Notes under the pieces: generated by a model
What the model saw: the letters and a program-made list of their open reading frames with translations, nothing else
What the model was told of the DNA's origin: nothing
The model's database searches: none
Part shown: in pieces, positions 1-7,882 of the stretch
Layout: every line of letters starts with the position of its first letter
How positions within the stretch are numbered: position 1 is the stretch's first letter
Source: Nocardia brasiliensis NBRC 14402
Lineage (GTDB): Bacteria > Actinomycetota > Actinomycetes > Mycobacteriales > Mycobacteriaceae
Length of the DNA stretch: 64,000 bases
Assembly: GCF_000308475.2 (NCBI RefSeq)
Contig: NZ_BAFT02000057.1
Span: 124,001-188,000 of the forward strand
Reading direction: 5' to 3'
Position numbers and translations under genes: made by a program

Positions 1-185
1 TCGTAGGCCGCGGCCACCACGGTCCGGCTGACGCCGAGCCGGACCGCGAGCGCACGCGAGGACGGCAGCCGGTCGCCCCCGCGCAGCAGGCCGTTCGTCG
101 CCGCGGCCCGCAACCCGTCGGCGACCTGGACCGACAACGGTGCGGGCAGCGCGCGGTCGAGATCGAGGGGGAGTTCGTCGAGCAC
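1..185 (-). CDS. MocR/PdxR-type GntR-family regulator (partial, N-terminus only)
   Basis: The complementary strand reads into the window edge and encodes a winged-helix GntR DNA-binding domain. A GTG start at 185 gives a protein beginning VLDELPLDLDRALP, followed by an SVQVADGLRAAA helix and the recognition-helix signature LPSSRALAVRLGVSRTVV. The C-terminal aminotransferase-like part expected of MocR regulators lies outside the window. It is divergent from a pyridoxamine-phosphate-oxidase-like gene, the usual arrangement for PdxR-type MocR regulators of vitamin B6 metabolism. The GntR call is secure from the motif. The MocR subclass is inferred from this neighbour. Confidence 0.75.
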   Translation of the reverse strand, partial: MLDELPLDLDRALPAPLSVQVADGLRAAATNGLLRGGDRLPSSRALAVRLGVSRTVVAAAY

Positions 186-223
186 GGTGACCTCAAAAGT
201 GGACTGTATAGATTTCGCTGAAT

Positions 224-242
224 TGGCACTTTGATAATGCCA
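224..242. promoter_or_regulatory. Inverted repeat, candidate MocR operator
   Basis: TGGCA-N9-TGCCA is a perfect 5-bp inverted repeat around an AT-rich centre, in the 79-bp divergent intergenic region. It sits 22 bp before the start of the PNPOx-like gene. A second AGTGG-like half site lies nearby at 199-203. MocR regulators usually bind direct or inverted repeats in such divergent promoters, so this is the likely control site. Confidence 0.45.
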
Positions 243-264
243 CTATGCGCCCGATCCTGGTCAT

Positions 265-957
265 ATGACCCGCTCAGCCGATCCCCGGACCCCGCTCTCG
301 CCGACCCCGCGCAGCACCGTGACGCGCTCGAAGGAGCGGGCGCGCGACGATCGAGCCGAACTCGACGCGGTGCTCGACGCGGGCCTGATCTGCCACCTCG
401 GCGTGCTGCTCGGTGGCGCGCCGGTGGTGCTGCCGACCATCTACGGGCGCGCGGGTGACACCCTCTACCTGCACGGCTCGACCGGCGCGGGCAACCTGCG
501 CGCGGCCATGACCGGGCCCATCTCGGTCGCCGTCACCCTGGTCGACGGCATCGTCTACGCCCGTTCGGCGATGCACTTCTCGATGAACTACCGCTCCGCG
601 GTGGTGCACGGTCGTGCGGTGGAGGTCACCGATCCGGCGCAGCGGGTGCGCGCGCTCGAGGTGATCACCGAGCATGCCGCGCCGGGGGCCTGGTCGCGAG
701 TGCGGCCGCCGAGCAAGAAGGAACTCGCCGCCACCATGGTGCTCGCGCTGGATCTCACCGAGGCCTCGGTCAAAGTCCGGTCGGGCGGACCCAACGACGA
801 CGCAGCCGATATCGAGACCGGCGGCGTATGGGCCGGTGTGCTGCCGGTGCGGCAGGTCTGGGACGCGCCGATCGGCTCGGCCGACCTGGATCCGGGCGTC
901 GAGGTGCCCGCCGACGTGCTCGACCGAGCCGACCGCACCCTGATCCCGGTGCGCTGA
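265..957 (+). CDS. Pyridoxamine 5'-phosphate oxidase family (flavin-binding split-barrel) protein
   Basis: A 230-residue cytosolic protein with the FMN-binding split-barrel pattern: an N-terminal helix (about 25-35), a strand LICHLGVLLGGAPVVLPTIYG, then LYLHGSTGAGNLRAAM, typical of Pyridox_ox_2 (flavin-nucleotide-binding) proteins. True PdxH proteins carry a longer conserved C-terminus that is absent, so the substrate is uncertain. It could be B6 vitamers, F420/FMN-dependent reduction or haem. The divergent MocR regulator argues for a B6-linked role. The ATG at 265 fits; an in-frame ATG is also present downstream at the LHGSTG region but would delete the fold. Confidence 0.8.
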   Translation: MTRSADPRTPLSPTPRSTVTRSKERARDDRAELDAVLDAGLICHLGVLLGGAPVVLPTIYGRAGDTLYLHGSTGAGNLRAAMTGPISVAVTLVDGIVYARSAMHFSMNYRSAVVHGRAVEVTDPAQRVRALEVITEHAAPGAWSRVRPPSKKELAATMVLALDLTEASVKVRSGGPNDDAADIETGGVWAGVLPVRQVWDAPIGSADLDPGVEVPADVLDRADRTLIPVR

Positions 958-1067
958 ATCCGGACACAATATTCGGTTGCCGAGTCGTAGCTGTGCACTG
1001 AATCCTGCGGACCCTATGGTGGGGTGGCTGCTTGTTCCGCACCACCCCCTCAGGCCCGGAGGCGAGC

Positions 1068-1946
1068 GTGACGAGGTATCGGAAGACCTTCGCGGCGGTC
1101 GCGGCGATCGTGATCGTCGTCATCGCGCTGGCGATCAGTCTGCAGTTGTACGCCGTGCAGAAAGATCACGGCCAGACCATGCACATGATCGGCGATATCG
1201 ACACCCCGGACCGCATCGATCTCGACGTGACGATCATCCAGATCGATGCCGTCATGCAGGAAATGAGCGTTCAGGTGCTGCCGACTCCGCGCGGCGCGCT
1301 CGCCGACGAGTCCGGGCGGTTCCGAGCGGACACGGCGATCGAGCTGTATGGGCTGAAGTCGCAGCCGATTCAGGCGAAGGCCGGTGAGTTGCTGTCCGCG
1401 TCGGAGCTGCGGATCGCCATGGGCGGCAACGGGATGATCACCGACTATCCGTTCGACAGATACACCGCCGACATCGATGTCCTCGCGACCAGCGGTGCGG
1501 CCGCAGTGCCGATCTCGATCAATCTGTACAGCCTGGACACCTTCTTCAAGGTGGCGCCGAAGGTGAACGTCGAACAGCGTGGTGACGTCGTCGGAAGCGT
1601 TGTGACAGTGACACGTTCGACCGCGTCGCGCACCTTCGCGCTCTTCGTCATGGTGCTGATGCTCGGGCTGGCGCTGGCCGCCGCGACCGCCGCGTTCTAC
1701 GTGCTGTCCGGCCGGCGCGGGCTGATCTGGCCGGCCAACACCTTGATGGCCGCGGTGCTGTTCGCGATGATCCCGCTGCGCAACGCGGTTCCGGGTGGGC
1801 CGCCCATCGGATCGGTCATCGACTTCGGTTCGTTCTTCATCGCTGAGACCGTGGTGGCGCTGTCGTTGATCTGCACGGTGTTGATCGGCTATCGACACGA
1901 GATCGGGAACGAGCGCGCCGCGGCGCGGTCCGATGCGACATTGTGA
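1068..1946 (+). CDS. DUF4436 family membrane protein
   Basis: The start is placed at GTG 1068 because GGAGG lies 5 bases upstream; the longer reading from 1032 has no ribosome site. The 292-residue protein has an N-terminal membrane segment (about residues 7-25). A roughly 155-residue soluble beta-rich region follows, then three or four hydrophobic helices in the last 110 residues (FALFVMVLMLGLALAAATAA and later segments). This matches DUF4436 proteins, common and uncharacterised in mycobacteria and Nocardia. No enzymatic motif is visible. It is probably anchored in the plasma membrane with the soluble part outside. Confidence 0.75.
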   Translation: MTRYRKTFAAVAAIVIVVIALAISLQLYAVQKDHGQTMHMIGDIDTPDRIDLDVTIIQIDAVMQEMSVQVLPTPRGALADESGRFRADTAIELYGLKSQPIQAKAGELLSASELRIAMGGNGMITDYPFDRYTADIDVLATSGAAAVPISINLYSLDTFFKVAPKVNVEQRGDVVGSVVTVTRSTASRTFALFVMVLMLGLALAAATAAFYVLSGRRGLIWPANTLMAAVLFAMIPLRNAVPGGPPIGSVIDFGSFFIAETVVALSLICTVLIGYRHEIGNERAAARSDATL

Positions 1947-2087
1947 CGCCGGTCACCGTTCGGGCGACGGGATTTCGTGACGGTATTTGTGCATCCGACG
2001 GGATGTCATCTTGTTCGGGTGCACTAACGAAGTTTGTTCGCTCGTCGCTATTGTGCGGAACGGTTTGTCTGTGCAAACAATGTGCGG

Positions 2088-3284
2088 GTGACTGCTCGCA
2101 CTGATGCCGCTGCGCTGGACGACCTGTCGAAATATGTCCGGACGGTGTTGCCCGAAGTGACCCGGGATCTCCTGACCGAGGTCCTCAGCGCGGTGCCCGA
2201 TTATCGGGAGCTGTCCGCCGACGCCAGGGAGGATCTGCCGCAGGCCGCGGAGGCCAATCTCCGGCTGTTCCTGCGGTCGCTGTCGGACCGGCGGCCGCCG
2301 GACAAGGACGCGCTGACCGAGCTGATCGAGATCGCGGTGCGCCGGGCCAGAGCCGGAATCCCGCTGGACACAGTGCTTTCGGTGTATCACCACGGCGCGA
2401 TCGCGGCCTGGAACTCGGTTGCCGCCGCCGCGACCGCACCGGCCCAGCGGGAGCAGTTGCTGGCCGCGGTGCCGTATGTGCTCGGCTACCTCGGTGCCGT
2501 CACGCCCGGCGTCGCGAGCGCCTATCTGCGCGAACGCCAGGATCTGCACTGGGAGCAGCGGGAGGCCAAGCGGGCGGTGGCACAGGCGCTGGTGCACGGC
2601 ACGCCCGCCGACCTGCTGGCCGAGCGGTTCGGCATCTCGCTCGACGGCGGGTTTCGCGTCTTGGTGTTCCGGCTGGCCGAGTCGGACCCGGCCGGCGCGA
2701 ATCGGCCGGTGTTACGCGTCGTGCAGGCCGAGGTCGACGCGGTGTCGGGCCGGGCCTTGAGCACCGTTGAGCGGGGTGGCGGTGTCTTGCTCGTGCCCGG
2801 CATGGACGGTGACGCCGACGCGGCGTTGGACACTTTCGTCGCCAGGGTCGCCCAAGGGGCCGGTGTGCGCACGGTCGCGGGTTTCGCGACCGCCGCCGAC
2901 GTCGCCGACATTCCGGCGGCGGCCGAGGAGGCCGGTGAAATCGCCAGGCTCGCTTACCAACTCCGTCGTCCCAGCGCGGTCTATCGGATGGCGGACCTGG
3001 CGCTGCAATACCAGCTGGCCCGGCCCGGTCCCGCGCGTACCTGGCTGCTCACGCTGCTGGCGCCGCTGCACGACCAGGCGCATCTGCTCGACGCGCTGCG
3101 GGCGCTGATCGACAACGACTACAACCGCCAGCAAGCCGCGGCCGCCCTTGTGGTGCACCGCAATACGCTCAACTACCGGCTCAACCGGATCGCCACCGTC
3201 ACCGGCTACGACCCCAACCGTCCGGATCACGCGCAGCTGTTCGCCGCCGCGCTCACCGCGCACGATATCGACGCGATGGAGTGA
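2088..3284 (+). CDS. PucR/CdaR-family transcriptional regulator
   Basis: A protein of about 398 residues with three parts. An N-terminal helical RsbRD-like sensory region (about 1-150) is followed by a central degenerate GGDEF-like region. The C-terminal PucR helix-turn-helix has the family hallmark NRQQAAAALVVHRNTLNYRL with YDPNRPDHA after it. Such proteins activate purine, amino-acid or secondary-metabolite genes. The GTG start at 2088 (VTARTD) is preferred over the upstream reading from 2034, whose extra residues look unrelated to the family. The gene ends 7 bp from the convergent acyltransferase, so the two are transcriptionally opposed. The target is unknown. Confidence 0.85.
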   Translation: MTARTDAAALDDLSKYVRTVLPEVTRDLLTEVLSAVPDYRELSADAREDLPQAAEANLRLFLRSLSDRRPPDKDALTELIEIAVRRARAGIPLDTVLSVYHHGAIAAWNSVAAAATAPAQREQLLAAVPYVLGYLGAVTPGVASAYLRERQDLHWEQREAKRAVAQALVHGTPADLLAERFGISLDGGFRVLVFRLAESDPAGANRPVLRVVQAEVDAVSGRALSTVERGGGVLLVPGMDGDADAALDTFVARVAQGAGVRTVAGFATAADVADIPAAAEEAGEIARLAYQLRRPSAVYRMADLALQYQLARPGPARTWLLTLLAPLHDQAHLLDALRALIDNDYNRQQAAAALVVHRNTLNYRLNRIATVTGYDPNRPDHAQLFAAALTAHDIDAME

Positions 3285-3291
3285 GCGCGGA

Positions 3292-4539
3292 TCACCACGT
3301 GCGCACCGGAAGATCGATGGCTGCCGCGGTCTTCGACGCCAGATCGGTTAGCGCACTATTGGATTCGATACGCACGGGGTCGAGGCCGGCCAGGGCGACC
3401 ACGTAGTCGTCGGCGATGCGGCACAGGTAGCCGGACAGCCGGGTCCGCGGTAACTGCCCGGCGGTCAGGCCTGGGTGGATGGCCCGTGCGGCGACGCCGG
3501 TGCAACGGTGTGCGCCCAATGTGGTGAGGGTGGCGGGCAGCGTTCCGATGTTGGAGCACAGGATGTCTCGCTCTCCTGCACCTCTGGACAACGCGTAGGC
3601 CCAGCGATCCGGAATGACCTGGAGCAGTTCCTCGGGCATGCCGCCGGGGCTCGACATGCGGCGCTCGTATGCGGCGCGGGCCTGCGCGCGGATCGAGGCG
3701 GGGGTGTCGGTGCGGTGTACGTCGATCGCGGTCATGGCGAGGTCGTTGTCCACCCGTGGTTCGTCGCGGGTGTCGACCGGCAGGCTGGCCTCGATCACCG
3801 CGGCGGGAAAACCGCAGGCCCACAGCGTATTCGCGATCAACCAGATGAACACGCTGTTGGCGGTGCCGCCGTGCACCTCGGCGGTTCGATCCCAGTCGGC
3901 CACGGCGCACTGCAGGACCGCGCTGTGTGCGGCCGCAGCGCCGGATGGCGCGTCGGCGCGATCGGGGGCGACGAGGGGACGCGCGGGGATGCCGCGCCGC
4001 AGCGCCCGCACGGTGCCGCGTACGACGGTGAACCACTGCCTGCGAGCATCGGCCCAGTCCGATCCGGGCACCGGCGCTCCGGCGGGCAGCTCCGTGCCGC
4101 CCAGTGCGTCATCCACCGCGAGCGCCAGCGCGCGACCGTCGGCGAGCGCGTGTGAGCAGGTCAGGGCGACAACCGAACCGCCGTCGGCGAGTGCGGTAGC
4201 GGACAGCCGCCAGCCGGGTCCGGTCTCGGGGTCGAGGTCGTCGCCCTGTGCGTCGGCCCATGTGAACAACGCGGAGCGCGGGATCGGCTGTTCGTGCCAC
4301 GCGAGTGGGTGCGCGCGGGTGGTGGCCCGCCAGGCGCGGCGCGCTCCGGGCACGCGAGGGCGAACGACCCTGCGCCCCAACGGGCCGGTGCGCAGCGTCG
4401 CGTGGATCCGCCGGAGCAGCTCGGGCTCGATCCGATCGGCCGTCCGCCACAGGCCTTGCAGCGCAATGGGAGTGCCCAGTCCACGGTGGGTCCGGAGGAA
4501 GATCTCGTCGACGACGCTCAGCCGGCCGGGGGCGCTCAC
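3292..4539 (-). CDS. CoA-dependent acyltransferase of the condensation/WES-PapA superfamily
   Basis: 415 residues from a GTG at 4539 whose last bases overlap the TGA of the upstream crotonase (GTGA), so translation is coupled. The HxxxD catalytic motif is present as SHALADG (His130-Asp134). Further on, NSVFIWLIANTLW and SLPVDTRDEPRVDN match the C-terminal lobe of chloramphenicol-acetyltransferase-fold acyltransferases (PapA, wax-ester synthase, condensation domains). It probably transfers a fatty acyl group from CoA to an alcohol. Because it is co-translated with an enoyl-CoA hydratase and sits beside a TetR/AidB pair, I infer lipid or fatty-acid modification. The acceptor is not known. Confidence 0.8.
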   Translation of the reverse strand: MSAPGRLSVVDEIFLRTHRGLGTPIALQGLWRTADRIEPELLRRIHATLRTGPLGRRVVRPRVPGARRAWRATTRAHPLAWHEQPIPRSALFTWADAQGDDLDPETGPGWRLSATALADGGSVVALTCSHALADGRALALAVDDALGGTELPAGAPVPGSDWADARRQWFTVVRGTVRALRRGIPARPLVAPDRADAPSGAAAAHSAVLQCAVADWDRTAEVHGGTANSVFIWLIANTLWACGFPAAVIEASLPVDTRDEPRVDNDLAMTAIDVHRTDTPASIRAQARAAYERRMSSPGGMPEELLQVIPDRWAYALSRGAGERDILCSNIGTLPATLTTLGAHRCTGVAARAIHPGLTAGQLPRTRLSGYLCRIADDYVVALAGLDPVRIESNSALTDLASKTAAAIDLPVRTW

Positions 4540-5309
4540 GCTTTCGTGCCGTGCCTGCCCGCGCCGGAGGCGAAGCGCTGCGCTCCGTCGAGGGCGCCGT
4601 TGGCGAGCGCGGTCATACCGTGCCGAAGTTCGTTGCGCAGTGCCGCTTCCTCGTCCATGCCGTCCTGCTCGAGCAGCGACAGACGGTCCGAGCGCAGGCA
4701 CGCCTGTGGCAATGCGGCGAGTTCGGCGGCGAGTTGTTCTGCGGCACTGCGGGCTTCGCCGGTCGGGACGACCCGGTTGACCAGGCCGATCTGCAGCGCC
4801 TCCGCGGCGTCGACGGGACGGCCGGTGAGCACCAGGTCCATCGCGCGTCCGGTGCCGATGATCCGGGGCAGGCGCAGGGTGCCGCCGTCGATGAGCGGCA
4901 CGCCCCAGCGCCGGCAGAACACACCGAAGGTGCTGTCCTGCTCGGCGACTCGCAGATCGCACCACAGCGCGAGTTCCAGCCCGCCCGCGACCGCGTAGCC
5001 GGAGACCGCGGCGATCACCGGCTTGGACAGGCGCATCCGGGTCGGCCCCATCGGGCCGTCGCCGTCCTCGGTGACCTGATTGGACCGTTCGGTGCCGAGA
5101 CCCTTGAGGTCCGCGCCCGCGCAGAAGGTGCCGCCGTCACCCCACAGCACGGCCACCGCGGCGCCGGGGTCGGCATCGAATTCGCGGAAGGCATCGGCCA
5201 GGGCAGCGGCGGTCGGGCCGTCGACCGCGTTGCGTGCCTCGGGCCGGTGCAGGATCACCGTGGTCACCGCGCCGTTGCGCTCGATTCGTACGTTCACGAC
5301 CCCGACCAT
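4536..5309 (-). CDS. Enoyl-CoA hydratase/isomerase (crotonase) family protein
   Basis: 257 residues, the usual crotonase length. The oxyanion-hole strand TFCAGADLKGLG (residues 61-72) and the helix SGYAVAGGLELALWCDLRVA are clear. In the second active-site region GVPLIDGGTLRLPRIIG an Asp stands where hydratases usually carry the second catalytic Glu, as in many actinobacterial EchA paralogues, so the reaction may be isomerisation or another crotonase chemistry. A GTG a few codons in (VNVRIE) is an alternative start. It is first in a two-gene operon with the acyltransferase and divergent from the TetR gene. The shared operator lies 23 bp from its start. Confidence 0.88.
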   Translation of the reverse strand: MVGVVNVRIERNGAVTTVILHRPEARNAVDGPTAAALADAFREFDADPGAAVAVLWGDGGTFCAGADLKGLGTERSNQVTEDGDGPMGPTRMRLSKPVIAAVSGYAVAGGLELALWCDLRVAEQDSTFGVFCRRWGVPLIDGGTLRLPRIIGTGRAMDLVLTGRPVDAAEALQIGLVNRVVPTGEARSAAEQLAAELAALPQACLRSDRLSLLEQDGMDEEAALRNELRHGMTALANGALDGAQRFASGAGRHGTKA

Positions 5310-5331
5310 ACGCCGTAAAACCGCCCTTGTG

Positions 5332-5362
5332 GCAAGAAATGAATTTATGGTTCACTTCTTGC
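5332..5362. promoter_or_regulatory. TetR-type operator palindrome between crotonase and tetR
   Basis: GCAAGAAATGAA (5332-5343) and TTCACTTCTTGC (5351-5362) form a 12-bp inverted repeat with one mismatch around a 7-bp spacer. It fills the divergent promoter and abuts the GTG start of the TetR gene directly. This is the expected position for autorepression and for control of the crotonase-acyltransferase operon. Confidence 0.7.
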
Positions 5363-6013
5363 GTGGCCTACCGCAGAACCCCCGCCGTGCAGGCCCGCCT
5401 GGACGCGCAGGCGGGCCTGATCGTGCAGGCCGCGACCACCGTCCTGTCGCGGGCGGGCTACGCCGGATTGTCGATGGCGGCGGTCGCGGCCGAAGCCGGC
5501 GTGGCCACCGGAACCGTCTACAAACACTTCGCCGGCAAGGCGGAACTGGTCAGCGCCGTCTTCCGGCGCGTGGTTGCCTGGGAGGTCGCTGCGGTCGCCG
5601 CGGCGAGCGCGGGCGGCACCGCCGTGGAGCGGGTGAGCGCCGCGGTGGAGACCTTCGCCGGACGCGCGCTGAAGAACCCCGAACTCGCCTATGTGCTGCT
5701 CGTCGAGCCGGTGGACACCGTGGTCGACACCGAGCGGCTGCATTTCCGCCGGGCGTTCGCCGAAGCCTTCGAATCGGCGGTGGCGGAGGGTGTTTCGAGC
5801 GGCGAGCTGCCCGCCCAGGACGCGCGGACCAGCGCGGCCGCGCTGGTCGGTGCGATCGGCGAGGTGCTGGTCGGTCCGTTGGCCGCCGCGCCGCACGCGG
5901 AATCCGTTGTCCCCGAACTCATTGTCTTCGCCCTGCGCGCACTCGGTGTGCCCGCGGCATCGAGCGCCCCGTTCGCTCGGCTGGAATCAGGAGTATCCGA
6001 TGCAGACGCATGA
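5363..6013 (+). CDS. TetR-family transcriptional regulator
   Basis: 216 residues from GTG 5363. The N-terminal helix-turn-helix is textbook: TTVLSRAGYAGLSMAAVAAE followed by AGVATGTVYKHFAGKAELV. An in-frame ATG at 5339 would run through the operator palindrome and lacks a ribosome site. The GTG directly after the operator suggests a leaderless transcript. The C-terminal ligand-binding domain is about 140 residues. The last 14 bases overlap the start of aidB, so regulator and dehydrogenase are co-transcribed. The likely ligand is an acyl-CoA or a damage-related signal; this is inference from neighbours. Confidence 0.88.
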   Translation: MAYRRTPAVQARLDAQAGLIVQAATTVLSRAGYAGLSMAAVAAEAGVATGTVYKHFAGKAELVSAVFRRVVAWEVAAVAAASAGGTAVERVSAAVETFAGRALKNPELAYVLLVEPVDTVVDTERLHFRRAFAEAFESAVAEGVSSGELPAQDARTSAAALVGAIGEVLVGPLAAAPHAESVVPELIVFALRALGVPAASSAPFARLESGVSDADA

Positions 6014-7619
6014 AGTGTTCAACCAGGTGCCCGATATCGCGCCGTTCGATGTCTCGCGGAACCCGGCCCTGCTCGAAGGTCTGCATCGGGAAGGTGCGGG
6101 CTGGGCGGAGCCCGAGGTGCGTGAACTCGGCGCACTCGCAGGCGGTTCCGTGGCCCAGGAGTGGGGGCGGCTGGCCAACGAGTATCCGCCGGTGCTGCAC
6201 ACCCACGATCGGTACGGCCATCGCGTCGACGAGGTCGAGTTCCATCCGCACTGGCACGATCTGATGAATGTCGCTGTGTCGCACGGCCTGCACGGCGCGC
6301 CCTGGTTGGACGAGCGTCCCGGCGCGCACGTCGCCCGTGCCGCGAAGTTCTACACCTGGGGCGCTGCCGAGGCCGGGCACATGTGCCCGATCTCGATGAC
6401 CTACGCCGTGGTGCCCGCGCTGCGGCACAATGCGGAGCTGTCCGCGAAATACGAACCGCTGCTCGGCTCCCGGGTCTACGACTTCGGGCTGCGGGAACCC
6501 TCGGGCAAGGCCGGGCTCATCGCGGGCATGTCGATGACCGAGAAGCAGGGCGGCTCGGATGTGCGCGCCAACACCACCACGGCGACGCCGCAACCGGACG
6601 GCTCGTATCGGATCGTCGGGCACAAGTGGTTCACCTCCGCCCCGATGTCGGACATGTTCCTCACGCTGGCCCAGGCGCCCGGCGGGTTGTCCTGCTTCCT
6701 GCTGACCCGGGTGTTGCCGGACGGCACCCGTAATCCGATCCGTATCCAGCGGCTCAAGGACAAGCTCGGCAACAAGTCGAACGCGTCCTCGGAGATCGAA
6801 TACGAGAACGCCACCGGCTGGCTGGTCGGCGCGGAGGGCGCGGGGGTCAAGACCATCATCGAGATGGTGAACATGACCCGCCTGGACTGTGTGATCGGCT
6901 CGGCCACCGGCATGCGCACCGGCGCGGTCTTCGCCGCGCATCACGCCCGGCATCGGGAAGCGTTCGGCGCCAAGCTGATCGACCAACCGGCGATGCGAAA
7001 CGTGCTGGCCGACTTGGTGATCGAGTCCGATGCGGCGACCACCGTGATGATGCGCCTGGCCGGAGCCACCGACCGGGCGACGACCGACCCGGCCGAAGCC
7101 GCGCTGCGCCGCATCGCGCTGGCGGTCACCAAGTACTGGGTGTGCAAGCGGGCGCCGTCGCACGCCGCGGAGGCGCTGGAATGCTTCGGCGGCAACGGTT
7201 ACGCCGAGGAGTCGGGCATGCCCCGGCTGTATCGCGAGGCTCCGCTCATGTCGATCTGGGAAGGGTCGGGCAATGTCGCCGCGCTGGATGCGTTGCGCGC
7301 CATGGGTCGTCAGCCGGAGACGGTCGAAGCGTTCTTCCACGAGGTGTCACTGGCGCGGGGCGAGAATCCGCGGCTGGACGACGCGATCAGCCGGGTGGGC
7401 AAGGAGCTCGCCGACCTGGGCGATATCGAGTACCGCGCCCGGCGCATCGTCGAGCTGATGGCGCTCGTGCTGCAAGGCGCGCAGCTGGTCCGGCACGGTC
7501 ACCCCGCGGTTGCGGACGCTTTCTGCGCCACCCGGCTCGGCGACGACTGGGGCATCGCCTTCGGCACGCTGCCCACCGGGGTGGACACCGGCGCCATCAT
7601 CGATCGCGCGTTGCTCTGA
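6000..7619 (+). CDS. aidB: AidB-like acyl-CoA dehydrogenase
   Basis: 539 residues, almost the length of E. coli AidB (541), and similar from the first residues: MQTHEVFNQVPD, then REGAGW, FHPHWHDLM, EAGHMCPISMTYA, SMTEKQGGSDVRAN and FGGNGYAEESGMPRLYREAP. AidB is a flavoprotein of the acyl-CoA dehydrogenase fold. In enterobacteria it belongs to the alkylation response and has isovaleryl-CoA dehydrogenase activity. Here it overlaps tetR by 14 bp and sits opposite a crotonase and an acyltransferase. A role in fatty or branched acyl-CoA metabolism may therefore be more relevant than DNA repair. No ada, alkA or alkB gene is nearby. Confidence 0.9.
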   Translation: MQTHEVFNQVPDIAPFDVSRNPALLEGLHREGAGWAEPEVRELGALAGGSVAQEWGRLANEYPPVLHTHDRYGHRVDEVEFHPHWHDLMNVAVSHGLHGAPWLDERPGAHVARAAKFYTWGAAEAGHMCPISMTYAVVPALRHNAELSAKYEPLLGSRVYDFGLREPSGKAGLIAGMSMTEKQGGSDVRANTTTATPQPDGSYRIVGHKWFTSAPMSDMFLTLAQAPGGLSCFLLTRVLPDGTRNPIRIQRLKDKLGNKSNASSEIEYENATGWLVGAEGAGVKTIIEMVNMTRLDCVIGSATGMRTGAVFAAHHARHREAFGAKLIDQPAMRNVLADLVIESDAATTVMMRLAGATDRATTDPAEAALRRIALAVTKYWVCKRAPSHAAEALECFGGNGYAEESGMPRLYREAPLMSIWEGSGNVAALDALRAMGRQPETVEAFFHEVSLARGENPRLDDAISRVGKELADLGDIEYRARRIVELMALVLQGAQLVRHGHPAVADAFCATRLGDDWGIAFGTLPTGVDTGAIIDRALL

Positions 7620-7882
7620 CCTATACGCTGGAAAGCAATTCGGCCGCTGCGTAATTCGGCTGTCGGTGTTGCAAACATGTTTCGGTATAATGAAATTGGC
7701 GATCTCGCAGATATCTCGGCAGGTCGCTGGTAACTCGATCAACGACGTCGTCGAAAGATCTTGATACAGCGTATTTGCCGGGCTGAGCTGGACGGTTGCC
7801 GGACCGTATTCCGGCTCTGCTGTCCGTTTCCCCAGTTTGCTCTCCAGTCGAGTTGACCGCTCGAATGTGGTTCTACTTGGTC

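Noticed and set aside
3292..4965. 557-codon form of the acyltransferase
   Set aside because: The first ~140 codons lie in the shadow of the crotonase gene and are Arg-rich nonsense. The GTG overlapping the crotonase stop is the sensible start.
6000..7619. Adaptive alkylation-response locus because of aidB
   Set aside because: No ada, ogt, alkA or alkB gene is nearby. The neighbours are acyl-CoA enzymes and a TetR regulator, so a DNA-repair role is not supported by context.
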